Notes: generated by a model from the sequence alone, not told the origin. Shown: positions 1 to 7,369, counted from the stretch's first letter. The stretch is 10,968 nt of DNA from Phascolarctobacterium sp. (GCA_024405645.1 JAKSOJ010000025.1:1-10968); one strand, 5' to 3'. Made by a program: numbers and translations.

Positions 1-50
1 GCAAAATAATTAAAACGCGAGATATTTGGTTTATACTGCGTTGAAATCGT

Positions 51-97
51 AAAAGGACATGGGTCCGTACGTTTTAGTACTGTCCCCATGTCCTTTT
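51..97. repeat. REP/MITE-like palindromic hairpin
   Basis: Two perfectly complementary 13-bp arms are present: AAAAGGACATGGG at 51-63 and CCCATGTCCTTTT at 85-97. Inside them is a second short stem (GTAC at 67-70 with GTAC at 77-80), separated by a small internal loop and closing a 6-nt apical loop at 71-76. The words GGACATGGG and GTCCCCATGTCC resemble, from memory, short dispersed palindromes associated with REP-type (Y1/RAYT) transposases in Firmicutes. No transposase is present in the window. The A-tract/T-tract flanks mean it could also act as a transcription terminator for an unseen gene to the left. The hairpin itself is certain; its family is inferred. Confidence 0.65.
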
Positions 98-111
98 CCT
101 CTTTCGCCTTG

Positions 112-225
112 TCTAAACACAAATCTTTCGCGTTTTTGGGTTAGGAAAACGAATACGATTCTTGCGTGTTTTTTTGTTTGGGAAATTTTCTAAACACAAA
201 TCTTTCGCGTTTTGGGTTAGGAAAA
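112..225. repeat. Pair of near-identical 37-38 bp direct repeats with a degenerate middle copy
   Basis: Copy 1 spans 112-149 and copy 2 spans 189-225. They are identical except for one extra T in a T-run of copy 1. Both begin TCTAAACACAAATC and end GGGTTAGGAAAA. The 39 bp between them contains a decayed relative (about 159-185: CTTGCGTG, a T-run, then TTTGGGAAA), so the block reads as roughly three units of about 38 bp. No cas gene, no further copies and a related rather than unique spacer argue against a CRISPR array. Function is unknown; an ancient tandem duplication or dispersed repeat family is most likely. Confidence 0.7.
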
Positions 226-265
226 TGTAATTTATGATTTATCAAGTCTAAGGCTTGATATGTTC

Positions 266-314
266 ACTCATAACTCATTACTAATTCAGCATTTAGCATT
301 CAGAATTCGGCATT
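266..314. repeat. Degenerate heptanucleotide tandem repeat, seven units
   Basis: Reading in 7-nt steps from 266 gives ACTCATA, ACTCATT, ACTAATT, CAGCATT, TAGCATT, CAGAATT and CGGCATT. All seven units keep the phase: six end in ATT and the first in ATA. The first three are A-CT rich and the last four follow a (C/T)AGCATT pattern. This resembles the short tandemly repeated heptamer class known from cyanobacteria and seen in other bacteria. It ends about 28 bp before the first promoter of glgP. Confidence 0.6.
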
Positions 315-341
315 ATATTAAACGTTCCGCATTAAAAAAGT

Positions 342-371
342 TTGGTCATTCTTCTAAAAATCTGTTATAAT
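342..371 (+). promoter_or_regulatory. Promoter P1 of glgP (extended -10)
   Basis: There is a perfect -10 hexamer TATAAT at 366-371, preceded by TG at 363-364 (an extended -10, TGTTATAAT). A weak -35, TTGGTC, lies at 342-347 with an 18-bp spacer. The extended -10 can compensate for the poor -35. Transcription would begin near 378, giving a leader of about 145 nt. Confidence 0.6.
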
Positions 372-388
372 AGTACTATTGTATTAAA

Positions 389-448
389 ATGGTTTAATTA
401 TAAGTGTTTGTAAAAATAGATGATAATTTTGAGATAAAAATTAACCAT
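389..448. promoter_or_regulatory. Inverted repeat in the glgP leader, possible operator
   Basis: ATGGTTTAATT (389-399) and AATTAACCAT (439-448) are complementary apart from one extra T. The right arm lies inside the spacer of promoter P2 and the left arm just downstream of P1. The arrangement could bind a regulator or form a loose RNA stem with a 39-nt loop. The sequence is very AT-rich, so chance is a serious alternative. Confidence 0.25.
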
Positions 449-456
449 AATATAAT
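429..456 (+). promoter_or_regulatory. Promoter P2 of glgP
   Basis: A -35 hexamer TTGAGA (429-434, five of six consensus bases) and a perfect TATAAT (451-456) are separated by 16 bp. Transcription would start near 463, leaving a 60-nt leader with the GAGAGAGGT ribosome binding region at 505-513. By sequence it has the better -35 of the two, so glgP appears to have tandem promoters. Confidence 0.55.
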
Positions 457-522
457 AAGAAAAACTAAAATTTTTATTAAGAAAGCTAACAAAATTAACA
501 TAAAGAGAGAGGTAAAAGAAGC

Positions 523-2955
523 ATGGCTTTAGCAACCCCGCAATCTATGATTAGGGAAATTACTGATAAATTGATGATCCACTGTGGCAAGACATCAGAC
601 GAGGCAACTAGCTCCGAGATTATGGAGGCTTGTGCCTTCTGGCTGCGCGATCAAATGGCTATTCGCGAGGTACAAACTCGTAAGGATACCGCAAGACACG
701 AAAAGAAACAAGTTCATTATCTGTCCTTGGAATTTTTAATGGGCAGAAGCTTGATGAAAAACGCCTACAACCTGGGCGTTCTTCCTGAACTTCAAGAGGC
801 TATTAAGCGTTTGGGCTTTGAACCTGCAGAGGTTTTCGAGGCTGAACCGGACGCTGCTCTTGGTAATGGTGGTCTTGGTCGTTTGGCTGCTTGCTATATG
901 GACTCCTTGGCAACCTTGGAAATTCCCGCAGTTGGCTATTCCATTTGCTACGAGCTTGGTATTTTCAAACAAAAAATCGTCAATGGGGAACAACTCGAAT
1001 TGCCGGATCCGTGGCGTACTGCTTCTGATTCTTGGCTGCTTCCTAAGGCAGGCGAAGCTGAAGAAATTCTCTTCGGAGGCACAGTAACTCACGAAATCGT
1101 AGATGGTAAACGCAAAATCAAATACGATGGAGCTACCAAGGTTTTGGCCATCCCCGAAGATATGCTTATCGCAGGCTATGATACTACTCATACTAATCAT
1201 CTCCGTCTGTGGAAGGCTGTTGCAACTAAACCTCTTGATATGGCGCTTTTCTCCAAGGGTGAATACACCAAGGCTTTGGAAGAAAGAGACATGGCAGAAA
1301 GCATTTGTAAGGTTCTTTATCCCAACGATAATCATCCAGAAGGCAAAACTCTGCGTATGCGTCAACAATACTTCTTCGTTTCCGCAACCTGTCAATCCGT
1401 AGTAAAGAAGCATTTGGCCGTTTATGGCACCTTGGATAATTTCGCTGAATATAATGTTTTCCAAATCAACGACACTCATCCCACCTTGGTTATTCCTGAA
1501 CTCATGCGTATTTTCATGGATGAAAAGGGTATGGCTTGGGACGATGCTTGGAAAATTGTCACCGATGCAGTTGCTTATACTAACCATACTGTTATGTGGG
1601 AAGCTTTGGAACGTTGGCCACAATCCATCATCCAAAACACCGTTCCTCGTATTTGGGAAATCATTGTGGAAATTGCTCGTCGTTGGCAAGCAAAATGCAG
1701 CGAATTCTATAATGGCGATATGGAAATCGTTAAGAATTTGGCGATTTGCTGGGATAACGAAGTGCGCATGGCAAATCTTTGTATCGCCGGTGGTAAAGCG
1801 GTTAATGGCGTATCCACCTTGCACTCCAACATTCTCCGTGACGATGTTTTCAAATATGCCTGCAAAATGAATCCCGACAAGTTCAAGAATGTCACCAATG
1901 GCATTGACCATCGTCGTTGGATGAGCCAAATCAATACTGGTTTGGACGCTCTGGTTAAAGAATTATTGGGTAGCGACAAGTTCCTTAGTGATGCTATGGA
2001 ACTCAAAAAGCTTAACGCATTCCTTGATGACCAAAAGGTTTTGGATCGTTTGGCTGCAATTAAACGCGAAAACAAACTTAAACTTTGTAAATTTGTTAAA
2101 GAGTCTCAAGGTATCGAACTCAATCCTGATTCTCTGTTCGATGTTCAAGCTAAGAGACTCCATGAATATAAACGTCAACTGATGAATGTACTGCACATCA
2201 TCACTCTCTATCATCGTCTGAAGGATAATCCTGATGCAATCAAGGTTCCTCGCACCTTCTTGTTTGGTGCTAAGGCTGCTCCTGGTTATGTAACTGCTAA
2301 ACGCATTATCCAATTAATTAACTCTTTGGCAGCACATATCGACGCAGATCCTGTTTGCAAGGATAAATTAAAAGTAGTATTCCTGGAAAACTACCGCGTA
2401 ACCATGGCAGAATCCTTGATTCCTGCAGCAGAGATTTCCGAACAAATTTCCACTGCTGGTAAGGAAGCTTCTGGTACCGGTAACATGAAGTTTATGATTA
2501 ATGGTGCTTTGACCGTTGGTACTCTGGACGGAGCCAACGTAGAAATGCACGATGTTTTAGGCGATGACAACATGTTCCTCTTCGGTTTGCATGCTGATGA
2601 GGTTGTAAAAATGAAGGCAGATGGATATAATCCTCGTAGCATTTACGACAGCAATCCTGCTCTCAAGCGTTGCCTTGACCAAATCAACACTGGCTTTAGC
2701 GATGGCATTTCCTATAGCGACCTCTATGGAAATCTGTTGAATGGTTTTGGCGGAAGTGCGGACCAATACATGCTGTTAGCAGACTACGACGCTTATATCA
2801 AAGCTCAAGACAAAATCGCTGAAACCTATTTAGATAAGGATAAATGGAATCGCATGAGCCTGAAAAATATTGCCGAAGCTGGCATTTTTGCAGCAGATAG
2901 AGCTGTAGGGGAATATGCGGATAATATTTGGACCGTAGGTCACAGATTGGGTTAA
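523..2955 (+). CDS. glgP: Glycogen/maltodextrin phosphorylase (GT35)
   Basis: This cytosolic PLP-dependent enzyme releases glucose-1-phosphate from the non-reducing ends of alpha-1,4-glucans. Its 810 residues fit the usual bacterial length. Family signatures are all visible: HYLSLEFLMGRSL at about 65-77, EPDAALGNGGLGRLAACYMD at about 108-127, NDTHP at 316-320, RLHEYKRQ at 545-552, and the PLP-binding segment GTGNMKF with the Schiff-base lysine K656, followed by NGALTVGTLDGANVE. Nothing looks truncated, and the C-terminus (NIWTVGHRLG) ends where the family normally ends. The start is chosen because GAGAGAGGT lies 10 nt upstream and no closer in-frame start has a site. It heads an operon with the fused debranching-type enzyme, which starts 6 nt after its stop in the same reading frame. 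The class (glycogen versus maltodextrin phosphorylase) cannot be settled from sequence alone, but the neighbour fits either. Confidence 0.97.
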   Translation: MALATPQSMIREITDKLMIHCGKTSDEATSSEIMEACAFWLRDQMAIREVQTRKDTARHEKKQVHYLSLEFLMGRSLMKNAYNLGVLPELQEAIKRLGFEPAEVFEAEPDAALGNGGLGRLAACYMDSLATLEIPAVGYSICYELGIFKQKIVNGEQLELPDPWRTASDSWLLPKAGEAEEILFGGTVTHEIVDGKRKIKYDGATKVLAIPEDMLIAGYDTTHTNHLRLWKAVATKPLDMALFSKGEYTKALEERDMAESICKVLYPNDNHPEGKTLRMRQQYFFVSATCQSVVKKHLAVYGTLDNFAEYNVFQINDTHPTLVIPELMRIFMDEKGMAWDDAWKIVTDAVAYTNHTVMWEALERWPQSIIQNTVPRIWEIIVEIARRWQAKCSEFYNGDMEIVKNLAICWDNEVRMANLCIAGGKAVNGVSTLHSNILRDDVFKYACKMNPDKFKNVTNGIDHRRWMSQINTGLDALVKELLGSDKFLSDAMELKKLNAFLDDQKVLDRLAAIKRENKLKLCKFVKESQGIELNPDSLFDVQAKRLHEYKRQLMNVLHIITLYHRLKDNPDAIKVPRTFLFGAKAAPGYVTAKRIIQLINSLAAHIDADPVCKDKLKVVFLENYRVTMAESLIPAAEISEQISTAGKEASGTGNMKFMINGALTVGTLDGANVEMHDVLGDDNMFLFGLHADEVVKMKADGYNPRSIYDSNPALKRCLDQINTGFSDGISYSDLYGNLLNGFGGSADQYMLLADYDAYIKAQDKIAETYLDKDKWNRMSLKNIAEAGIFAADRAVGEYADNIWTVGHRLG

Positions 2956-2961
2956 TATTTA

Positions 2962-5900
2962 ATGCAAGCTTATTTTGATAGCCGAGAAGCAAAATTTAAA
3001 ACTCCTTTTGGAGCTGTTAAGCCTGGTACTGAAGTTCTCCTTACCATCGATGTATGGGATGGAGAGCCTCAGGAGGTATATTTAATCGTAAAACCGGAAG
3101 GCGAGGAAGAAACATCCATCAAGATGGAAATCTTCTCCCGTCCTGGTGGGTTTACGGCTAAGACTGTGTTCAAGCCAGAAAAGGCTCAGCTCCTTTGGTA
3201 TCGTTTTAAATTGGTTGATTCTTTGGGCTATCAATTTTTTTATGTGCCACAAGAAAATAAAGTTGGAGGCATTGGTAGGCTAGTTGAAAACGCTCAGGGA
3301 TACTTCCAATTGACGGTATCTGCTTTGGAGGATTTACCTGCTTGGTATAAACGCGCAATCGTTTATCAAATTTTCCCTGACCGCTTTGCTAGGGAAAGTG
3401 GTGCTACTACCGAAAGCCTGACAGCTAAACTTGTGGGTCACGAAAATGGTCCCCATAGACAAATTGTTGATTGGGATTTTCCTCTTCGTTACGACCGTTT
3501 AGAAGATAATTCTATTAACACCTGGGATTTTTATGGTGGTACTATAAAAGGAATCATCGAAAAGCTGGATTATTTAGAAGGCTTGGGTATTTCTTGCATC
3601 TACCTTAATCCTATTTTTGAAGCAGCTAGCAATCATCGTTATGATACTGGTGATTATGAACGCATTGATGTGCTTTTGGGTTTGGAAGCAGACTTTAAAG
3701 AGCTCTGCACAAAGGCCAAGGAGCATGGTATCAACATCATTCTAGATGGAGTGTTCAACCATACTGGTTGCGATAGTAAATACTTTAATAAATATGGTAA
3801 TTATCCTGACAAGGGTGCTTATGGGAATGAAGATTCTCCTTACTACCCTTGGTATACCTTTAAAAAGGATGGTTACGAATGTTGGTGGGGAGTTAAGGAC
3901 CTGCCAGCCGTTAATGAAAACAATGCCGAATATCAGGCTTATATATATAATGTAGTAAAAAAATGGCTTGGTCTTGGTGCCAAAGGCTTCCGTCTTGACG
4001 TAGCCGATGAACTTCCGGACAGCTTTATTGCAGGTTTGCGTAAGGCACTCAAGGAAGCGGACCCTGATGCAGTTCTTCTAGGCGAGGTTTGGGAGGATGC
4101 GTCCAACAAGATTTCCTACGATGTTAGACGTGAGTACTTCCTTGGCAAGGAACTGGATGCAGTCATGAACTATCCTTTTACGGATGGTCTTTTGAACTAC
4201 CTGACTAATAAAATTAATGCAAGAGATTTTTCCGAAACTCTTGCTTCTCTATATGAAAATTATCCCAACGAGGCCTTTCGTGGTAATTTGAATCTCATGG
4301 GCTCCCATGATAGGGTACGTGTGCTCACTTATTTGGGAGATGCACCCTACAAGGATTCCTTGACCGAGAAAGAGCGTGGGGAATATGTCTTAACTCCAGA
4401 ACAATTACGCATTGCCAAGACTCGTTTTTGGCTAGCAAATGTTGTGCAAATGACTATGCTCGGTGTTCCCTGTATCTATTACGGGGATGAAGCAGGGCTA
4501 ACTGGTTATACTGATCCCTACAACCGTGCACCATATCCCTGGAGCAAGGAGGACGAGGATTGCCAAAAGATTGTGCGCGAGCTTATCGAACTGCGTCACA
4601 TTCATCCTATTTTTACAGAGGGTACTTTCGAACCCTTGAATTTGGGAGAGCAAGTATTCGGTTATGCACGCAAGCTGGATGGGGAAGTTGCAGTTGTACT
4701 AGTCAATGCGGATCAGAACAATTGGAACCAGGCTTACCTGCCCAAGTACACTACTCGTGCTTTTGAAATGCTTGGCCATGCATATTGGGAAGTGCGCGAT
4801 AATGATGTTTATGTGAGCCTGCCTCCCATGAGTGCTAGTATTGTTTATTTTGGCAAAGAGCAAGCATTGGGGAAAATTCCTGCTAATGGTAAAGGCGTGC
4901 TTTGTCACGTAACAAGCCTGCCCGAAGGAGTTTTTGGCAAGGATTGCTTGGATTTTCTCGCAGATTTACATGAAAAAGGCTATAATTATTGGCAAATTTT
5001 GCCTTTGAATCCCACAGATGATGGAGGAAGTCCCTATGCGGGACCATCTGCCCTGGCAGGAAATCTTAATCTTACGGGTATGGACGAGGCTGAACTATTT
5101 GCGAAATATCAAGAATTTACTCCTGATGCTGAGTATGAAGCCTTTGTTGAAAAGAATAAATATTGGCTGAAGACATATGCTATGTACGAAGCCTTGAAAA
5201 AATATTACCTCGATGCGCATTGGTGGGAATGGAAGGAAGAACACCAAAACTATAGCGAGGCGCTTTGGAATAATGCTGCTCTTGCTAAAGAGGCAAACCT
5301 CCAAATCTACTGCCAATACATCTTTGATAAGATGTGGAAGGAAGTTCGTGCTAAAGCAACTGAGCTTGGTATTTCCATCATCGGGGATTTGCCTATGTAT
5401 GTGGCTGCTGACTCTGCAGATTGTTGGGCTCATAGCGATAGCTTTGCATTAGAAAATGGACGAATCATCAAGGAATCAGGTGCTCCACCAGATTATTTTG
5501 ACCCTAAGGGACAACTGTGGGGAAGTCCTGTATTTAATTGGAAGGTTCTCGAAGACAATGGGTATGCTTGGTGGTTAGACCGTTTCCAAAGAGCCTTTGA
5601 ACTTTATGATTATGTTCGCTTAGACCATTTCCGTGGTTTTGCTGCTTATTGGGAAACTGAAGCTGGGCAATTACCTACCACTGGCAAGTGGGTTCCAGGA
5701 CCAGGTCTAAAGCTTTTCAAGAAGGCGTATGAAAAGTTTGGTCCACTGCCAATTATCGCGGAAGATCTGGGCAAGATTACCCCAAGCGTAAGACTTCTGT
5801 TAAAAGCTTGTGGTTTCTATGGCATGGATGTTATGCAATTTGCCAATAGTGACCCGAGAACTAATGATTATAATCCTGGCGTGGAAACAATTGCTTATAC

Positions 5901-6249
5901 AGGAACTCATGATAATGCGACTCTGTTGGGTTGGTGTTTGGAAGGGTTCGTGAAAAAAGCTGAAGCAGAAAAATTGGCTAAAGCTGTAGAAACTGCAGCA
6001 AGCCAAGCATTAACTGAAGATGTAGCAACTGTGGAAAGAGAAACATCTACTGATGAATCCGAGGCTGAACTGCTCGCTAAAGCAAAACTGCAAGCTAAGG
6101 AAATGCTAACCAAGCTTTTCGCATCCAATGCTCCTATCAAAATTGTTCCGTTGCAAGATCTACTTGGTCTTGGCAATGAAGCGAGAATGAATACTCCAGG
6201 TACTTTAAAAGGTAATTGGTCTTGGCGGGCAGAAAAGTTCGATTTTTAA
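2962..6249 (+). CDS. Bifunctional GH13 alpha-glucanase/debranching-type enzyme fused to GH77 4-alpha-glucanotransferase
   Basis: One 1095-residue chain carries two complete enzymes. Residues about 1-120 form a beta-sandwich-like N-terminal domain (CBM34-like by position). Residues about 125-545 are a GH13 barrel with region I DGVFNH (262-267), region II GFRLDVAD with nucleophile D346, region III GEVWED with acid/base E375, and region IV GSHDR with D450. Residues about 545-632 are the C-terminal sheet domain. A short linker leads to GH77 from about 641: VTSLP (650-654), RLDHFRG with D888, AEDLG with E934, TGTHDN with D984, then PLQDLLGLGNEARMN. Both catalytic triads are intact, so both halves should be active. 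The GH13 half resembles neopullulanase/cyclomaltodextrinase (DAVMNYPF), although region V reads LPAVN (314-318) rather than MPKLN. The protein is probably cytosolic, as no signal peptide is visible. Translation likely depends on coupling to glgP, because only a weak GGG (2949-2951) precedes the ATG. The GH13 linkage specificity (alpha-1,6 or alpha-1,4) is not readable. Confidence 0.93.
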   Translation: MQAYFDSREAKFKTPFGAVKPGTEVLLTIDVWDGEPQEVYLIVKPEGEEETSIKMEIFSRPGGFTAKTVFKPEKAQLLWYRFKLVDSLGYQFFYVPQENKVGGIGRLVENAQGYFQLTVSALEDLPAWYKRAIVYQIFPDRFARESGATTESLTAKLVGHENGPHRQIVDWDFPLRYDRLEDNSINTWDFYGGTIKGIIEKLDYLEGLGISCIYLNPIFEAASNHRYDTGDYERIDVLLGLEADFKELCTKAKEHGINIILDGVFNHTGCDSKYFNKYGNYPDKGAYGNEDSPYYPWYTFKKDGYECWWGVKDLPAVNENNAEYQAYIYNVVKKWLGLGAKGFRLDVADELPDSFIAGLRKALKEADPDAVLLGEVWEDASNKISYDVRREYFLGKELDAVMNYPFTDGLLNYLTNKINARDFSETLASLYENYPNEAFRGNLNLMGSHDRVRVLTYLGDAPYKDSLTEKERGEYVLTPEQLRIAKTRFWLANVVQMTMLGVPCIYYGDEAGLTGYTDPYNRAPYPWSKEDEDCQKIVRELIELRHIHPIFTEGTFEPLNLGEQVFGYARKLDGEVAVVLVNADQNNWNQAYLPKYTTRAFEMLGHAYWEVRDNDVYVSLPPMSASIVYFGKEQALGKIPANGKGVLCHVTSLPEGVFGKDCLDFLADLHEKGYNYWQILPLNPTDDGGSPYAGPSALAGNLNLTGMDEAELFAKYQEFTPDAEYEAFVEKNKYWLKTYAMYEALKKYYLDAHWWEWKEEHQNYSEALWNNAALAKEANLQIYCQYIFDKMWKEVRAKATELGISIIGDLPMYVAADSADCWAHSDSFALENGRIIKESGAPPDYFDPKGQLWGSPVFNWKVLEDNGYAWWLDRFQRAFELYDYVRLDHFRGFAAYWETEAGQLPTTGKWVPGPGLKLFKKAYEKFGPLPIIAEDLGKITPSVRLLLKACGFYGMDVMQFANSDPRTNDYNPGVETIAYTGTHDNATLLGWCLEGFVKKAEAEKLAKAVETAASQALTEDVATVERETSTDESEAELLAKAKLQAKEMLTKLFASNAPIKIVPLQDLLGLGNEARMNTPGTLKGNWSWRAEKFDF

Positions 6250-6255
6250 TTATAA

Positions 6256-6291
6256 AAAATTAGGCTCTGGCTGAGAGGCCAGAGCATTTTT
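6256..6291 (+). terminator. Rho-independent terminator after the glycogen operon
   Basis: A perfect 8-bp stem (GCTCTGGC 6264-6271, GCCAGAGC 6278-6285) with a 6-nt loop is followed by ATTTTT (6286-6291) and preceded by an A-run. It sits just after the stop of the fused enzyme. The T-tract is short, so some read-through into the next gene 34 nt downstream is possible, especially as no clear promoter is seen for that gene. Confidence 0.8.
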
Positions 6292-6325
6292 CCAAGAGAG
6301 AAGATATCAAGAGGTTTATAAATTA

Positions 6326-7261
6326 ATGTATAATGGTCCTATTATAGATGCACATTTTCATTATTTTAATATAGATGGATTTGTTAATGTAGCAGCTAAC
6401 GCAGGCTATGTTAATACCAATGCTTGTTGGCAAGAGATTTGCAAGCAAAACAATATCATTATGAGCATTGCTATGGGCAATACTCACGATGCTACCATTC
6501 GTTATGGCGGTATTGCACCAAGACTTATCAATCTTGCTAGGCCTTTTGATGAAGAAAATTTCAATCAAGATGCTAATGTTTGCTACTGTCTTGGGGTGGA
6601 TAGCGAGCTGATTACTCCTGATAAGATAGAAGCTACTGCTCAGGAATTTGAGTTTTATTTAAAGCAGGATCCTATAAAATCTCATTGTGTGGGTATCAAG
6701 CTTTATCCTGGTTATAATTCTGTTTATGTAAATGATAAGAGACATTGGCCCTTGTTCGAGTTGGCTAAGGCTTATGATGTGCCAGTTGTAATCCACACGG
6801 GTGATACTTCTTGGCCCCACGCTCATCTCAAATACAGTCATCCTCTGACTGTTGATGATGCTGCAGCTGATTTTCCTGATGTACAATTTGTCATTGCTCA
6901 TTGTGGCTGTCCTTGGTTCCAGGATGCTTGTGAGGTTGCAGCGAAGAACGCTAATGTAGCGATTGATTTGTCCGGGCTTGTTGCTGGCAAACCAAAACCT
7001 GTTCATCTTTTCCTGAGAAATGCAGGCTTTTTCGACAATCTGCGCACTTGGCTCAATTACATGGGCGATTATAGTAGGGTTATGTACGGAAGCGACTGGC
7101 CTCTAGTAAACATTCCACTTTACATTCAAACTATGGCTCATGTTGTTCCAGCAGAGTATCACGAGCAATTCTTCTATAAAAATGCTTTGAGGATTTTTAA
7201 GAAAATGAATGGTGTTTTGGAAAGCGTTGGAGCAAGTATGGTTGATGTTAAGGACAAGTAA
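6326..7261 (+). CDS. Metal-dependent amidohydrolase-2 family hydrolase, substrate unknown
   Basis: This 311-residue protein has the pattern of the amidohydrolase-2 (ACMSD/TIM-barrel) family of metal-dependent hydrolases and decarboxylases. Visible metal and active-site candidates in order are the N-terminal HxH (H10, H12 in DAHFH), K125 in GIKLYPGY, H157 in VIHTGD, H192 in IAHCG, and D257 in MYGSDWP. All expected positions are filled, so an active enzyme is likely. No signal peptide is visible, so it is probably cytosolic. Family members act on varied substrates (lactones, aromatic acids, amides), and nothing here singles one out. The start has AAGAGGT (6309-6315) about 10 nt upstream. It lies after the glycogen-operon terminator with no obvious promoter of its own, and it converges with the two-component operon. 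Whether it belongs functionally to the glycogen genes is doubtful. Confidence 0.88.
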   Translation: MYNGPIIDAHFHYFNIDGFVNVAANAGYVNTNACWQEICKQNNIIMSIAMGNTHDATIRYGGIAPRLINLARPFDEENFNQDANVCYCLGVDSELITPDKIEATAQEFEFYLKQDPIKSHCVGIKLYPGYNSVYVNDKRHWPLFELAKAYDVPVVIHTGDTSWPHAHLKYSHPLTVDDAAADFPDVQFVIAHCGCPWFQDACEVAAKNANVAIDLSGLVAGKPKPVHLFLRNAGFFDNLRTWLNYMGDYSRVMYGSDWPLVNIPLYIQTMAHVVPAEYHEQFFYKNALRIFKKMNGVLESVGASMVDVKDK

Positions 7262-7275
7262 ATATTTGTAAATTC

Positions 7276-7341
7276 AAAAGGCAGTATGTTGGTTCAAGAA
7301 TCTGAAGAGATTCATTTTGAACTAGCATACTGCCAATTTTT
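7276..7341. terminator. Long bidirectional terminator between convergent genes
   Basis: GGCAGTATG (7280-7288) pairs perfectly with CATACTGCC (7326-7334). Pairing continues inward through 7289-7297 with 7317-7325 (two G-U pairs), then after a 3-nt bulge through GAATC (7298-7302) with GATTC (7309-7313), closing a 6-nt loop. AAAA precedes the stem and a T-tract (7337-7341) follows it, so it can terminate transcripts from both the amidohydrolase and the regulator gene. Confidence 0.85.
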
Positions 7342-7369
7342 ATGTTATTGGAAGGGGAATAGATCACCT

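Larger units (their letters stand above)
1..341. other. Non-coding, repeat-rich region upstream of glgP
   Basis: I see no credible coding region here. The stretch is made almost entirely of repeat-like elements, listed separately: a hairpin at 51-97, a 37-38 bp direct repeat at 112-225 and a heptamer run at 266-314. A small perfect inverted repeat (TATCAAG 240-246, CTTGATA 254-260, loop 7) lies between the last two. No upstream gene end is visible, so what lies to the left is unknown. Such mixtures of short palindromes and short tandem repeats are typical of intergenic regions where mobile or replication-slippage elements collect. Confidence 0.7.

Noticed and set aside
112..225. Minimal CRISPR array (two 37-38 bp repeats around a 39-bp spacer)
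   Set aside because: Only two copies exist, the spacer is itself a decayed repeat relative, the repeat is not palindromic, and there is no cas gene.
378..522. Riboswitch or leader RNA upstream of glgP
   Set aside because: The leader is very AT-rich with only weak pairing. I recognise no conserved riboswitch core and see no terminator or anti-terminator pair.
736..1929. A 397-codon open frame on the minus strand, antisense to glgP
   Set aside because: It lies wholly inside the strongly conserved glgP coding region. Its translation shows no recognisable domain, and it has no supporting promoter or ribosome binding context. It is a by-product of glgP codon use.
1963..2313. Minus-strand frame inside glgP, 116 codons
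   Set aside because: Fully overlapped by glgP, with no family resemblance. It is a shadow frame.
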